This document shows, one piece after another, positions 1-10,700 of a stretch of DNA of 64,000 nt. The notes under the pieces were generated by a model. It was given only the letters and a program-made list of their open reading frames with translations, was not told the origin of the DNA and did not search any database. Origin of the DNA: Oreocharis arfaki. Lineage: Eukaryota; Chordata; Aves; Passeriformes; Paramythiidae. Location: assembly GCA_013398015.1 (NCBI GenBank), contig VZRR01008009.1, positions 1-64,000 of the forward strand, given 5' to 3'. The translations under genes and the position numbers were made by a program. Numbering within the stretch: position 1 is the stretch's first letter; every line of letters begins with the position of its first letter.

Positions 1-329
1 AGACCTTTGGTATGTTTGAAGATTTATATCTCCTTTAATTCACCAATCAATAGAATCCTTCCCATTGTCTTTCTTATCTCATAGGGCTAGCTTTTTCTAC
101 CCACAGCTTGTTTGTAAAGACAAGTTCTGCATTCCTCTCAGTCTGGTGAAAGGTGTCCGTGCCTGTGACAGGGGGTTTGGGACTAGATGATCTCTAAGGT
201 CCCTTCCAACTCCAGCCATGCCACGATTCTCTGATTCACGACCCTTGCTCTTCACAGCGGTCCCAAAGGCGCTCTCTCCTACAGAGGAGGAGCCACCCTG
301 CTGCCCACCCACCCAAACATAAGGGGCGT
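1..329. other. Upstream flank with CR1 tail
   Basis: No coding exon is recognisable on either strand. Positions about 150-238 are the 3' end of a CR1 LINE (separate entry); the rest is unremarkable AT-rich sequence running into the CpG-rich promoter. If vertebrate synteny holds, the start of TBP on the minus strand lies here or to the left, but its coding sequence is not visible. Confidence 0.5.
150..238 (+). mobile_element. CR1 LINE 3' end fragment
   Basis: The stretch reads GGGACTAGATGATCTCTAAG, then GTCCCTTCCAACTC and ATTCTCTGATTC. This is the characteristic 3' end of chicken-repeat-1 elements, including a diverged copy of the terminal ATTCTATG-type octamer. It is heavily 5'-truncated, as is usual for CR1, and non-coding. 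Confidence 0.85.
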
Positions 330-601
330 TTGATGGCCTCACCACAGCCACTGATCAGCCTGTGTGTTTCCACGAGCGGGCACGCAGGTGACAGGGCTTG
401 GCACCGCTTGGACAAGAGCCGGTGCAGGCGCTGCCTGGGAGCCCAAGCACACACCGTGCCCGCCGGCAGGGCCCGGGCGGCCTCCGGCCAGGGCACGGCG
501 CTCGCCGCCCGAAGGAGACGGTGCGGCCCTCCCAGAGCGGCTCCGCTTCCGCCTCCGGTGCCGCCATTTCGCCGTGAGACAGCAGCTATCGGACCGTGGC
601 G
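330..601 (+). promoter_or_regulatory. PSMB1: CpG-rich TATA-less promoter of PSMB1
   Basis: The 270 bases before the PSMB1 start codon are GC- and CpG-rich and lack a TATA box. Two motifs typical of housekeeping promoters sit just upstream of the ATG: an ETS/GABP-type site (CTTCCG, 546-551) and a YY1-type site (GCCGCCATTT, 560-569, the reverse of the usual AANATGGCGGC). In mammals PSMB1 and TBP are transcribed divergently from one such island, so this promoter is probably bidirectional. The CpG-rich region continues into exon 1 and early intron 1, to about 850. The transcription start cannot be fixed from sequence; given the YY1 site it is probably within about 50 bases upstream of the ATG. 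Confidence 0.7.
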
Positions 602-705
602 ATGCTGTCCACCGCGGGATGCGGGCCCTCCCGGCCTGAGGCGGGCTACGAGCTGGAGGCTCCCGTGCAGCACTACCGCTTCTCGCCATACACCTTCAAC
701 GGAGG
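602..705 (+). CDS. PSMB1: PSMB1 exon 1
   Basis: Codes residues 1-34 plus two bases of codon 35. It contains the variable propeptide and the start of the mature chain (RFSPYTFNGG). The donor is GGAGG|GTGAGG. The propeptide differs strongly from mammals, as expected for a removed segment. Confidence 0.93.
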
Positions 706-3700
706 GTGAGGGGCCGGCGCGGGGAGCGGGCGGGACAGGGCACCCTCGGCCCGGGACAGGAGGCCCAGGGAAGAGCGGCGTCAGGCTGGGGCTGCCTCGC
801 CTTGCTCTTGCCTCCCCCCCGTGCTCAGTGCGGGTTTATCTCCCCTCACGGGCTCCTCTTTGTAGAGAGACAGCGGCAGCACAAGGAGGAGCTGGGCTCG
901 GGCTTGCCTTGAGTCCTTGGAACCTTTCAGGGTGTTCTTGCCTGTCCATGTGGCTTTTGGAACACTCGGGCTCCCTAAACTTTGATTTAGTACGCATCTT
1001 TTGTTCCCCGCAGAGTTGTTTCTTTGTAGTGGCTTAGGAAACCCAGGTAATGGTCCTATTACAGAATCACAAAGTCATTAGGGTTAGAAAGATCTCTGGA
1101 GATGATCCAGTCCAACCCTCCTGCCAAGGCAGGGTCACCTCGAGCAGGGGACACCAGAACACGTCCAGGTGGGTTTTGAACGTCTCCAGACAGACAGACT
1201 CCACGAGCTCCCTGGGCAGCCTGTTCCAGTGCTCTGCCACCCTCAACGTAAAGCAGCTCTTCCTCATGTTGAGGTGGAACTTCTTGTGTTTTAGTTTATG
1301 GCTATTGCTCCTCGTCCTGTTACTGGTAAATGTGTAACTGGGTTAAACCCTGCCGTGCTATAACTGTTAAAGTCAGGTGGTGTTTTACACACCTGAGTTG
1401 GTGACATGATCTGGCCAGGTAGGTTTTTTTTTCTTATGATGACTACTATTTTTTAAAGGATATCTCTTTGTAACTTAATGGTAGTACACCTGTGGTGATC
1501 ATAAAACTCGTTTTTAGGAAGACCAGATACAAATACTGATGTTTAATAGTGTTGATTTGCTATAAAAATAAAAGCATCAGATACAAAAAGTGATGTTTAA
1601 GTGTAGTTATGCTGCTGCTCAGTACTTGTCTTGTTTTAGAAGGATGAATCATTATCAGGTGCATAAGGTACCTCGTCCGTTGGGTCTGGTTCTTGTCTGG
1701 TGTTGAGTCTCTGTTTTACCAAGTTTTCCATAGAGTTTAAATCAAACTAGAAGGCCACATGAATATATATTTTCTTCAATGTGTCTGGTGTCTTCTTCCT
1801 TTAGTGTTGAGCAGGGATGTGCATTGTGGGAAACATAGCAAGGAATATAAGATGCTTGACAAAACATGAGTCTGGGTATGGAATTACTATCTAGTTTGTT
1901 TGTGTGTTGCCTAAGAAGATACTTGTGCTGAAGGTCATGATTTATCAATACTCTTTTTTAAGGACTGTGCTGGCGATTGCTGGAGAAGACTTTGCTATTG
2001 TTGCCTCTGACACGCGTCTGAGTGAAGGCTATTCAATTCACAGCCGGGACAGTCCAAAATGCTACAAGCTGTAAGTCCAGATCTGCAAGGATTGAAAAAG
2101 ATGAAAAATCTTTTGTATTGCTGACCATGTCACCTGCCTCCTGCTTTAAGTAGAATTCTTGGAAGAAAATGCACAGTAACAAAGTAGATTTTGGGATCAT
2201 GGTGACCCTTGCTGTAAGGCAAGATGTGATGTAATGTTGTAAATATAGCCAGATTTCTTGTTTCATGCTCTTGAAGTTAACTGAAAACAGAACTTTTTTA
2301 GCATGATACGAAGCTTAATGTGGGTTTTTTTGGCTGGATAATCAGAAGAATTTTTAACTTATCTGTAGCAAAACTTAATCCTATGATAGCTCATTCTGCT
2401 TCGTCAGGAGACCTGGTGGTGGTACGCAAGTGTGCCCTCTGCTGCCAGTCGTCGTGTGTCTCTAGTTAACTACCTGGCACTTTGCAGAGGTAAACCTATC
2501 AGTAGTTCCATTACTGAACTTTGTATGCTCATTTTATGCTTAGTTTGACTCACCTGGGTAGCATCTCCTTGGTTTTTTATGTTCATTGCCTTGTAGGGTG
2601 TCATCAACTCCGTAAGCATTTTTTGTCTTGTGGGTTATTGTTTCTTTTTCTGAATTGAGGACATGAGATCAAAATAACTTAGGTGTCGCAGATCGACACT
2701 AAGAATCAGGCATGGACACAGGTTTCCTACACACGCCAAGGTCTCGGGCCAGCGGGCAAAAAGCCTGGCCCTCGTTTATTCTCACACTTATATACATAGA
2801 TACAGACAATCAACAGTTGGATGAAGAGGTTAAGCCTCTCCAAATTGATAGGATATAAATTCAGTCCATCACCTTCCTCCGCCTCTGGAGAAGGAATGCA
2901 AAACAATTCTAAAAATACAGTCTAGAAAAGATTCGTTACAAAGACGTGGGCATTGTTTATCTTACAACTTATGAGAAAGTTTTTCACTGCTAACACGAAC
3001 AAGGCATGCAGTGAAAAACCAGGGCAACACTTAGGTTTCTCCTGGCTAACTTGTTTGACTCTCTGATACACTACAGGTACTGCACATGGTGGCTTTGTGT
3101 AATTGTAGTGATAGGCTAAGAGGATATTTTGTTTAAAGATGTTTTCTGAATGACTTCTTTGGGTTGGTCTGTGGGTGTTAATGTTTCTAGACTCTTTTCT
3201 ATTTCCTAGGATTAAAATTTCAAGTGTGTGTTCCTGTGGTTAGTGTTCATATGACGTTTCAAAACTGAGCAGAGAGCTAAGCTTCTCTGGTACATCTGCA
3301 GCCAGATAACTTCTATTGTGCTGACACAGAAAGCCACCAACACCATAAATGTCATGTAACCATCCTACAAGCTTAATGCAGCCCTCTGGTCGGATGGAGT
3401 TAAAATTGGACTGAGTGATAGGATCTGTGGCTCCCCAGTGTAAAACGGGTCTTCTAGCAAGACTGAAGTGCTACAGCTGGAGGTGCATGAAGAAATGGAG
3501 GATTTCTTCTTGTCAGTGTTACTGACAGTTGAAGAAGGAAGTGGGTTGAAGAAGGACATCTGCGTGGTCCTGTGTATAATGAGTCCTCTCCAGGATGTAG
3601 GTTGCAGGTGCCTTTCATACACCACAGGTCTGTTAATACATTTTAGATGACTTTTTGACAGCACTACAAAAAGTGAAAATACATGGGGTGTTTTCATAAT

Positions 3701-6700
3701 AACCTACTGTGTAAGAAATCGCAGTAGTTCATGCTAAGTCTAAAATCGCAACAAATTGTGTTTTTCAGAACAGAACGAACGGTCATTGGATGCACAGGCT
3801 TCCATGGGGACTGTCTTACCCTTACTAAAATTATTGAAGCCAGATTAAAGGTAACTACTTATCTTATTGTATTTAGAAACTTAGATTCTTAGTATTACAC
3901 TTGAGACTGATAACATAAGTTTTAAACATAACTTCTGCTGGTTTTTTTCAAGTGTTTATATTATAACTGTTTTGTGGCAGGGAAAATTGGTGCTGTGCTC
4001 TTACTAAGTGTGGCACCACAAATTTATAGAATGGAAGAGCTGGAGAAGATATTGTTAATGAGGCAACACCTATTACAGAGCTTTGAAGATGCTGGCTCTC
4101 TGGCTTGTAAAAAGGCTGTACCATTTAGACCAAGGTGTTTTCACTAATGGTGCTGGTTAATTTTTCTTAGCGTCAGATTCTTCTGTAGTGAGATTACAGA
4201 AAATGTAATTATGATTGAATGTCAGCTTTTGTGTTTGATTTTCTCCTTGGATGTGCTCTACCACTGGCAGATGTACAAGCATTCCAACAACAAGACCATG
4301 ACTACTGGGGCTATTGCAGCAATGCTGTCTACAATCCTGTATTCTCGACGTTTCTTTCCCTACTATGTTTACAACATAATTGGTGGACTTGATGAAGAAG
4401 GTAAGACTTTAAACAGAAAAACAAAAAAAAAAACCAAAAAACCAACCAACCAAACAAAAAGAGATGCTGAATTTCCATGGGTGGGATAGCTATTGCTTTA
4501 CATCTCAGGTGTACTGACTGAATAACGAAGTTTGTGTTCCTGTTCCTAACACCTGCCTTTAGCCATTACAGTACTTACGCAGATTAAATACATATTATGT
4601 ATCTGGCTTGTTTCCTATTTTTTTGTTATTCATTTGTTTTTTTATTTCTAAAGGTCTGAAAGTCTAAAAACTATGTTATAATTGTTTGATTACAAACGAA
4701 ATCTCTAAAGTGAAATAATTCATACTTTAGACTGGAAAATTTAACAAAAGTTTCGCTGGATTTCTTAACTGCATCTTTAAAGTAGGTGTCAACAGTAAAA
4801 TTGTGTATGTTTTACTGAGACCTGTGAGTATGGTGAAGGCTATTAAATATGAAGACTTACTCCAGAGACAGGTTTCCACAAAGTTATTTTTAAATGTTAA
4901 CTAACCTCTAATGAAAATCATGACTTCTGCACAGAAGCTGTAGTTTAATGTACAGCCCTTCCAGGACTTACTGGGCTCCTGTCCAGTGATTTGGTTGAGT
5001 TGCTGAAATACTTTGTTTTCTGGCTTTGAGAAGGAGCTCAGAGGTGGTCTTGTTTGGATAATTTTAGCCATTCCCTGCAGTTTATTTTTACCATTAAGTT
5101 ATACTGCTTTCTCAGTCTTGCTAAGACATGTCTATGATTTGTGGGATCTGGCAGGGGTTTGGTCTGCCCTGCAAAATGGTAAATCTCAGATTATAAGGGT
5201 GCTGTAGCAGCTGATAAGAATCAGAGTGCAGGTTTGCTTGCATGGGCTAAATTTGGGTCCAGCAGGATTGATTTTTGATTTGGCTGGCTTTCTGAGGGCT
5301 ATTCAGCTTCTGTGCTGTGCTGCCAAGGGCACTGGCCAGTTAATTGAGTCAGGTACAGCCTACCTGAACAGAAAGGTTGGGCTTGGCCAGCTCCTGCATT
5401 CTGACTGGCACATCCTCATCAAACCCCGATGCTTCAGAGCTGCAGTGCTTCTGTATCTCTGATGTTGGTGCAAGCCAGTGGACTTTGCACAGCCTGGCCT
5501 AGCTTCAAAGGGAAGTGTGCAACAGACCGGAGCATCATCCCTGGTTCTGGGAATGCAATGCAGAGGCATCCAAGCATGCTTTCTGGAGGTAATTCAAGAA
5601 ATGTATCATTCAAGAATGATGTCTGAGCTGCTTGTTTGTGTTAGCCTCGGCTGGTCTTCCTTGGAAGCCCTGGAGCTCTTTGTGCAGCACTACACTCCAG
5701 CACATTTTTCTGCTTTGTTTATTTTGCATCAGCACTTTTTCTGTGGTAGGTACTGTAGGAAACATCTGTTGGTTTGAACAGAGAAAATAACCTTGGCAAT
5801 TGTACGAGGCCGCAGCCATAGTAAGTCTGCTGTACAGTACATCATCTGAACATAATGTTCTTTGGTAAAGGTTTACTGGGATCTTCAGTGTTCCAGACAC
5901 TGCTTATCCCGAGAGCTGTTGAAAATGCTTGTCAGTATTGAGTATCTTTCTGAATTCTGATTACATACTATTTGTTTGTTGGGTTTTTTTCTTTTTCAGG
6001 GAAGGGAGCGGTTTATAGCTTTGATCCTGTGGGCTCCTATGAGAGGGATTCTTTCAAAGCAGGTGGATCAGCAAGTGCCATGCTGCAGCCTCTGCTGGAT
6101 AACCAGGTAAAATAGCTTGCTGGGTTTTGTTTTGGTGTGGTTTTTTCCTTATCTCAGTAAACATTTGTGACATTCAGATTAATGTAGCTTTACTTCTGGG
6201 GAGTATTACTTTTGAGAGAAGTTTTAAATCTATTGCAGGTAGCATTTGTTAATCTGTACATTTATAAATTATGTGACTTCACTTTCTCAGGAGAAATCAA
6301 AGTTTTGCTTTGGAATCTGTTCAGGTTTTTAATATGTTATTAATAGTGCAGTACCTGTTTAAAAGACAGAAATGTTTGATTGGGGAGTTTCTCATAGAAG
6401 TTGTTTGGAGGTTTTTTCCCTGGGTTTTGGGAGTTTTTTCTTGGCCAATAACACAAATATGCCTGTTACTTAGCATGAATTAATACATACATTTTATCAT
6501 TTAACATACTCTTGTTTAAGTCTTCAGTTTTGTACAACTCAGATACCATTTTCTACTAAGAATGTTCTTACATAAAACTACTGGAAACTTATTCAGCTAA
6601 ATCTGTCTAAAATACTTGAAGAATATTTTCATATTTAGTTGAAGCTGTTAATGATTGAAGGGGAGAGATGCCAAACATGTTGTACTCATTTTAATTTTTT

Positions 6701-7600
6701 GACATTGGTGTTGGCATTTAGTCACTTGAACCTGATGTCAGCACAACTTTTGTGCTTACAAAAGTAATGAGCATTCTTGACTCTTACCAAATGAGAAGGG
6801 AATAGAATCTTTCCTTTTTTTAAAAACTTTATTAACTGAAGGAAATATCTTCTGCAAAAACCAAGTTGTCATAAGTTATTTTTTATTGCTTACAGGTTTC
6901 AGGCAAAACATACAACTCCTCTCCTTTACCTGTTCTGATGCTGAAGTTGACATATTTATGAGCTAACTTATGCTGTTTAGTAGGACCAGATGTGCTCCAA
7001 TATAGACTTAGTTTTGAAGTCCAGGTATCTTAAGGAATATTCACTTTTAAGAAATGTTCCTTACTACAAGTGACCAGAGAAAAAAGGCTCATGTGCAGTT
7101 CTGATACTGCCAACACAGTGAGAAGTTTGTGAAGAATTAGATCAGATCTAAATCTTCATTGTTATCTTGTATATGCTGAATGAGCAGGAGGAACTCTGCT
7201 GGCTGTATATTGGATCTGCTTCTAGTTGATTTTCTAAGAGTATTAGTATTGGCAGAGCTCTCAACTGTAAACTGTGTGGAGAAAGACTTTTTCAGCTTTG
7301 GGTTTTTTAGAATAGACAAGCTATTTTTTGTAATTCATCTAAATCTGTTTATTCTAGTGCAGAGACTGAAACAGTTTTCATAGATGGATAAAATGCATTT
7401 TCATCTTTTCTTAGATTGGCTTCAAGAACATGCAAAACGTGGAACATGTACCTCTGACCCTGGAAAAGGCTTTGCAGCTGGTTAAGGATGTCTTCATTTC
7501 TGCTGCTGAGAGAGATGTGTACACTGGGGATGCGCTTAAGATTTGCATTGTCACAAAAGATGGAATTAAAGAGGAAACTATCCAGTTACGAAAAGACTAA
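602..7600 (+). CDS. PSMB1: Proteasome subunit beta type-1 (beta-6), six exons
   Basis: Complete gene; coding exons 602-705, 1963-2070, 3769-3850, 4271-4400, 6000-6106 and 7415-7600 join in frame to 717 nt (238 codons plus TAA). All introns are GT-AG. The product is the beta-6 subunit, a structural non-catalytic member of the beta ring of the 20S core proteasome in cytosol and nucleus. Recognisable blocks are RFSPYTFNGGT (residues 26-36), GEDFAIVASDTRLSEG, GFHGDCLTLTKIIEARLK, MTTGAIAAMLSTILYSRRFF, NIIGGLDEEGKG, AGGSASAMLQPLLDNQ and DVFISAAERDVYTGDAL. The human protein has 241 residues with a 28-residue propeptide; here the segment before RFSPY is 25 residues, so both mature chains are 213 residues. 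The Thr aligning with catalytic Thr1 of active subunits is residue 36, inside the mature chain, as expected for an inactive subunit. The start is chosen because MLST matches the human MLSST opening and no other in-frame ATG precedes RFSPY. No disruption is seen. Confidence 0.97.
706..1962 (+). other. PSMB1: PSMB1 intron 1
   Basis: Intron of 1257 bases. The first 150 bases continue the CpG-rich promoter region. A reverse CR1 fragment lies at about 1059-1325. At about 1524 and 1578 there are two imperfect 26-base copies beginning CAGATACAAA, a small local duplication. Nothing else coding is seen. Confidence 0.85.
1059..1325 (-). mobile_element. CR1 LINE 3' fragment, antisense
   Basis: Read on the minus strand this is the 3' part of a CR1 element: the end of the ORF2 reading frame followed by the 3' tail. 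The minus strand still encodes a peptide with EHWNRLPREL and CLETFKTHLD, the well-known C-terminal ORF2 signature of avian CR1. On the + strand it begins ACAGAATCAC and continues with the inverted GATGATCCAGTCCAACC tail. It sits inside PSMB1 intron 1 in antisense and is 5'-truncated, so it cannot move. The peptide is a fossil and not a host gene. Confidence 0.9.
1963..2070 (+). CDS. PSMB1: PSMB1 exon 2
   Basis: Codes residues 35-70 plus two bases of codon 71, from GTVLAIAGEDF to SPKCYK. The acceptor is a T-rich tract ending AAG; the donor is GTAAGT. Confidence 0.96.
2071..3768 (+). other. PSMB1: PSMB1 intron 2
   Basis: Intron of 1698 bases. Its notable content is the antisense solo LTR at 2684-3029. 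The remaining sequence is AT-rich, with no exon-like segment recognised on either strand. Confidence 0.85.
2684..3029 (-). mobile_element. Solo LTR of an avian endogenous retrovirus
   Basis: A 346-bp element with TG...CA ends is flanked by a perfect 6-bp target duplication, CTTAGG, at 2678-2683 and 3030-3035. Read on the minus strand it begins TGTTGCCC and ends TGCGACA. It carries a TATA box (TATATAAG; + 2787-2794) followed after about six bases by a poly(A) signal (AATAAA; + 2775-2780), a spacing also seen in alpharetroviral LTRs. A perfect 12-bp inverted repeat (2979-2990 and 3008-3019) lies at the start of U3. No gag, pol or env sequence adjoins it, so the provirus was removed by LTR-LTR recombination. 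The family is inferred as ERVK/alpharetrovirus-like; the exact family name is not assigned. Confidence 0.88.
3769..3850 (+). CDS. PSMB1: PSMB1 exon 3
   Basis: Codes residues 71-98 (LTERTVIGCTGFHGD to EARLK). The acceptor is TTTTTCAG and the donor is GTAACT. The exon ends on a codon boundary. Confidence 0.96.
3851..4270 (+). other. PSMB1: PSMB1 intron 3
   Basis: Intron of 420 bases. I see no repeat or other feature in it beyond normal splice sites. Confidence 0.85.
4271..4400 (+). CDS. PSMB1: PSMB1 exon 4
   Basis: Codes residues 99-141 plus one base of the next codon (MYKHSNNKTMTTG to GGLDEE). The internal ATG at 4271 is not a start; it is the residue after ARLK. The acceptor CACTGGCAG is weak in pyrimidines; the donor is GTAAGA. 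Confidence 0.96.
4401..5999 (+). other. PSMB1: PSMB1 intron 4
   Basis: Intron of 1599 bases. It starts with an A-rich simple stretch with CCAA repeats (about 4419-4462). The 5000-5900 part is richer in G+C and contains several chance open frames on both strands that resemble no known protein. No repeat family is recognised. Confidence 0.8.
6000..6106 (+). CDS. PSMB1: PSMB1 exon 5
   Basis: Codes residues 142-177 (GKGAVYSFDPVGSYERDSF to LLDNQ). The acceptor is CTTTTTCAG and the donor is GTAAAA. The exon ends on a codon boundary. Confidence 0.96.
6107..7414 (+). other. PSMB1: PSMB1 intron 5
   Basis: Intron of 1308 bases. AT-rich, with T-rich runs near the start; no repeat or exon-like segment recognised. 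Confidence 0.8.
7415..7600 (+). CDS. PSMB1: PSMB1 exon 6 (terminal)
   Basis: Codes residues 178-238 (IGFKNMQNVEHVPLTLEKA to LRKD) and the stop TAA. The acceptor is TTTTCTTAG. The C-terminus LRKD is identical to the human one. Confidence 0.97.
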   Translation: MGFKNMQNVEHVPLTLEKALQLVKDVFISAAERDVYTGDALKICIVTKDGIKEETIQLRKD

Positions 7601-7695
7601 TTCAGTTCATGTGTAAGCAAGTAATGTATGATGTACGATTTACCTGTGTTATGAAGACATTTGTCTTATTAAATTTTTTTCAAGAAGTTCAACTA
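7601..7695 (+). terminator. PSMB1: PSMB1 3' UTR and poly(A) signal
   Basis: A short 3' UTR follows the stop. The variant poly(A) signal ATTAAA is at 7668-7673, and a T/G-rich stretch (TGTCTTTGTT) follows at about 7716-7725. Cleavage is expected at roughly 7685-7700, so the UTR would be about 90 nt; the exact end is inferred. Confidence 0.7.
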
Positions 7696-7700
7696 CTGTG

Positions 7701-10700
7701 ATGCTGAGTATTTTCTGTCTTTGTTAGAAGTAGTAGTGTTTTACAGAAACCAGGGCAGTTCACACTAAGGAAGCAGCTGAAAGTTACAATCAATTTCCTT
7801 CATCTCATCATAATCTATTGATCAGTCTAATTCTAATGCAAGTTTAATCCTCTTCTCACAATCCCTTATGCTGCAATATGGGGGAGTTTAAACTTAGGAA
7901 AGTTTAGGTTCACAGACTATTCTGATAATTCTTTCAGTTCAGGCTTGGTTTAGTGACTAAAGCATTTTCTCTGTTCATGCTGCCTTTTCTGCGCTTCACA
8001 ACTTGCTTTTCCTATCTTCTCCTTTTTTCTCTGACTTGCTGTTCTGACATTTCACTTCTGAGTACTTACTTGCGAAGACTGTATGGGTCATCTGAAACCA
8101 GTATCAATGTGTTAGAGGGAAGAATGTTCAATGGAATCTTTCAGTTTGGTCCTGGACTCTGCATCCGGGCTCATTTCTGTGTGTTTCCTGTTTGGTTAAT
8201 GCCCAGAATGTGAAGCATTGTCCCCTTCTGGCTACTGATGGAAAATAACTTAGAATGAAGATTCTTGAGTGCCTTTTAGTGCCTGGGGCCTTTGTTAGCC
8301 CTACTGCTGCTTTTGACTCTTGGGAAGTTTCATCAAGCATAGTTGTTTGATGTGCTGTATCACACCCCTGGAAATTGGCTTCAGTACTAGGACGTTTAGA
8401 AAAACAGAGTTGCATCATCAAGGGTTAGATAATTTTCTCTTGTCCAAGAGTCCTTTCACAGTCTGTAGCTCTTTAAAAAAAGACATATGAAATACCTCGT
8501 TGCTTGAGGTGGCATACTTGTTCCTTACAAGAGCAGTCTTGCTGATGTGCTTGACCCTATAGTAACGTTGTCTCCTGTTGGGATGTGCATTTTGGGTGCT
8601 GTGTGTTACTCCTTCGGCTGGTCTTCACCAGTGATGGTAGTCGCAGGCTTCCTGGACAGTTTAGATAGTGGGTAGCGTTTTGAACCTCAGTGATGCAAGA
8701 ACTAGTGCTTTTAAACAGACTCTGGCTGTGTTCAGGAAATCCACTGAGTTTCCCAAAGCGTTTGTGCACAAAGGCACTTGACCAGTGGGTGCCAGTGTTG
8801 GGCTGAAAAAGGAGGGAACAGCTTGCTCCTGGTAGTTGTGAAATAAGAAGGGCACACGGCATCTCAGTCTGAGTAACGCTGTGGCTGAAGTCACTTGGTC
8901 ATGCAAGTCAGGACTTCAGACATGTCCGGGTGTCTTAAGGGGATGATTAACATTCTTTGCAAAAGTCATCGTAGATGGGCGAGGTCGATGGTACACATGA
9001 CTGTAGCTGTGTGCTGTCTGTCCTGAGCAAAGGCAGCACAGTGCAGTAGTTCTAAGAACTGAAAGCCTGTGCTTATTTAAAGTACAAATCAGCAATACCG
9101 AATTAAATACATGCTTTGTTACTTCTGTAAAATTACGGTAAAGGCCCTTAAGCTGAGCTGTCTTTGATACCAGATTTATGTTGAATTGCTCAAGCGTTTC
9201 ACAAAAGGCTGTTGGAGCTTCACGCAAAGTTTTTGAAATCTACTGAAACTAAATAGTGTTTCAGTTGCAAAGAAAAGCAGGAGAGGGTAACAAATTGACA
9301 TGCCTGCCTTTGGGATGGGTCTGTGTGCGATATTTAAGGTCTAAACAGTGAAGGGAGGAACAATAAACAAAGGCAACTATTTAATTTCTACATGAACTAA
9401 TTTAATGTTCTTGCAGGGTGCCAGATGTGTAGAAGAGTTGCAGTGATTTAACTCAAAAGTTTTGATAAATTTGCCTGTACTTATATTTAAGGGTAAATTT
9501 TACACCCAAAGTAAATGCATGTTGACAGATTTTAGGAATTACTGGCTTTAGTTTGATGTGGCTAGGCTTGCCTCTCTAAATTCTTTCAGGAGAAACACAA
9601 GGTGATTGGAATTTTCAGGTATCATTTGCAGACTCAGAAGAGGTACAAGAGCAGGTACCTGTTTTCCTGACACTGTGTCAGTGCTGTTCTGTTGGTGCAC
9701 TTGTGCCAACGTGAGATGGCCGTTTTGTCTCCTTTTCAGGTTTCCCTGCAGAATACATCTAGCTGAAGAACCCGCAGGGAAAGGAAGCTTTTTCACAGGC
9801 CCATTGGACTGAAAATGCCAAATTTCTTCCACAGAAGAATGTAGCACTGTGTTCTCTCCCTTTGTGCATGGGTTTGGAACCAGTGAAATGGGAAGATTTG
9901 TTTCCCACATTTTTAACTTTCCAGTTATGCCCTGCCCTGATGTCATCAACTGCTTGTGCTCGGAGTGAGGAGTTGCAGGAGTGAGAGGAGATATGTGAGT
10001 ACAAAAGTATTCACAGGCTGCTCAGCTAGAAGTTACTTGCTTATTAGTTTTAAAATATCCCAAAATGTCAGATGTATATTACAGATGAAAGGCACCAAGA
10101 TGTTTTTTTTTCAATCCACCAAGTTCCCTAGCTCTGTTTGTGGGGATTGTCATCACCTCAGGCTGAAAGGTGGGAAGGCCCTGACTCTCTGGAGCTCTCC
10201 TTAGTTCCATGCCTGTTCCATGACTTCCCATGTGGAAGTCAGCTTAGTATTCATCTAGCACTGTGTCTACAATGTAAATCAACAGTTTATGAAGCATTTT
10301 GAGCCTTGCTGGGTTACAGAAGTGTCTAGGCAGGCAGGCTGTAGAGGTGCAGTTAGGCAAAACAATTGTAACAATGCCACTTACGGCTGCAAGAAGCAAA
10401 GGTCTGGGTTTGGCAGATGTACTTGCACGGGGATTAGATGTCTTTAATACAATTTTATGTAAGAGGAAGGAGGGAGAGCAAAAATGTTTATCTTGCAATC
10501 CTTTTCTTAATTTTAAACGTGTTACGTGTACCTTTCGGGAGAGGGGTGCGCTGCAGGATTGGAATAACCTTGGAGCGAGCACTTCTGATTGTAAGGGTGT
10601 GTAGCGAGAGCAGGTTAACACTTCACCTGCCGCACTACTGAGGGCCGCCTTAAGGTGGCGATAGCTGCTTGCTGTCGCAGGCCTCGGCACAATTACGGGA

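Noticed and set aside
330..1037. 235-codon + strand frame across the PSMB1 promoter and exon 1
   Set aside because: It is in a different frame from the conserved PSMB1 coding sequence and is arginine/proline/alanine-rich, as expected from translating a CpG island.
1067..1267. 66-codon minus-strand protein with EHWNRLPREL
   Set aside because: It is the C-terminal ORF2 remnant of a CR1 LINE and not a host gene.
4211..4489. 92-codon frame starting before PSMB1 exon 4
   Set aside because: Its middle is the true exon 4 (4271-4400); the ends are intron read-through.
9548..9949. 133-codon minus-strand frame
   Set aside because: No recognisable domain and no supporting context; likely chance.
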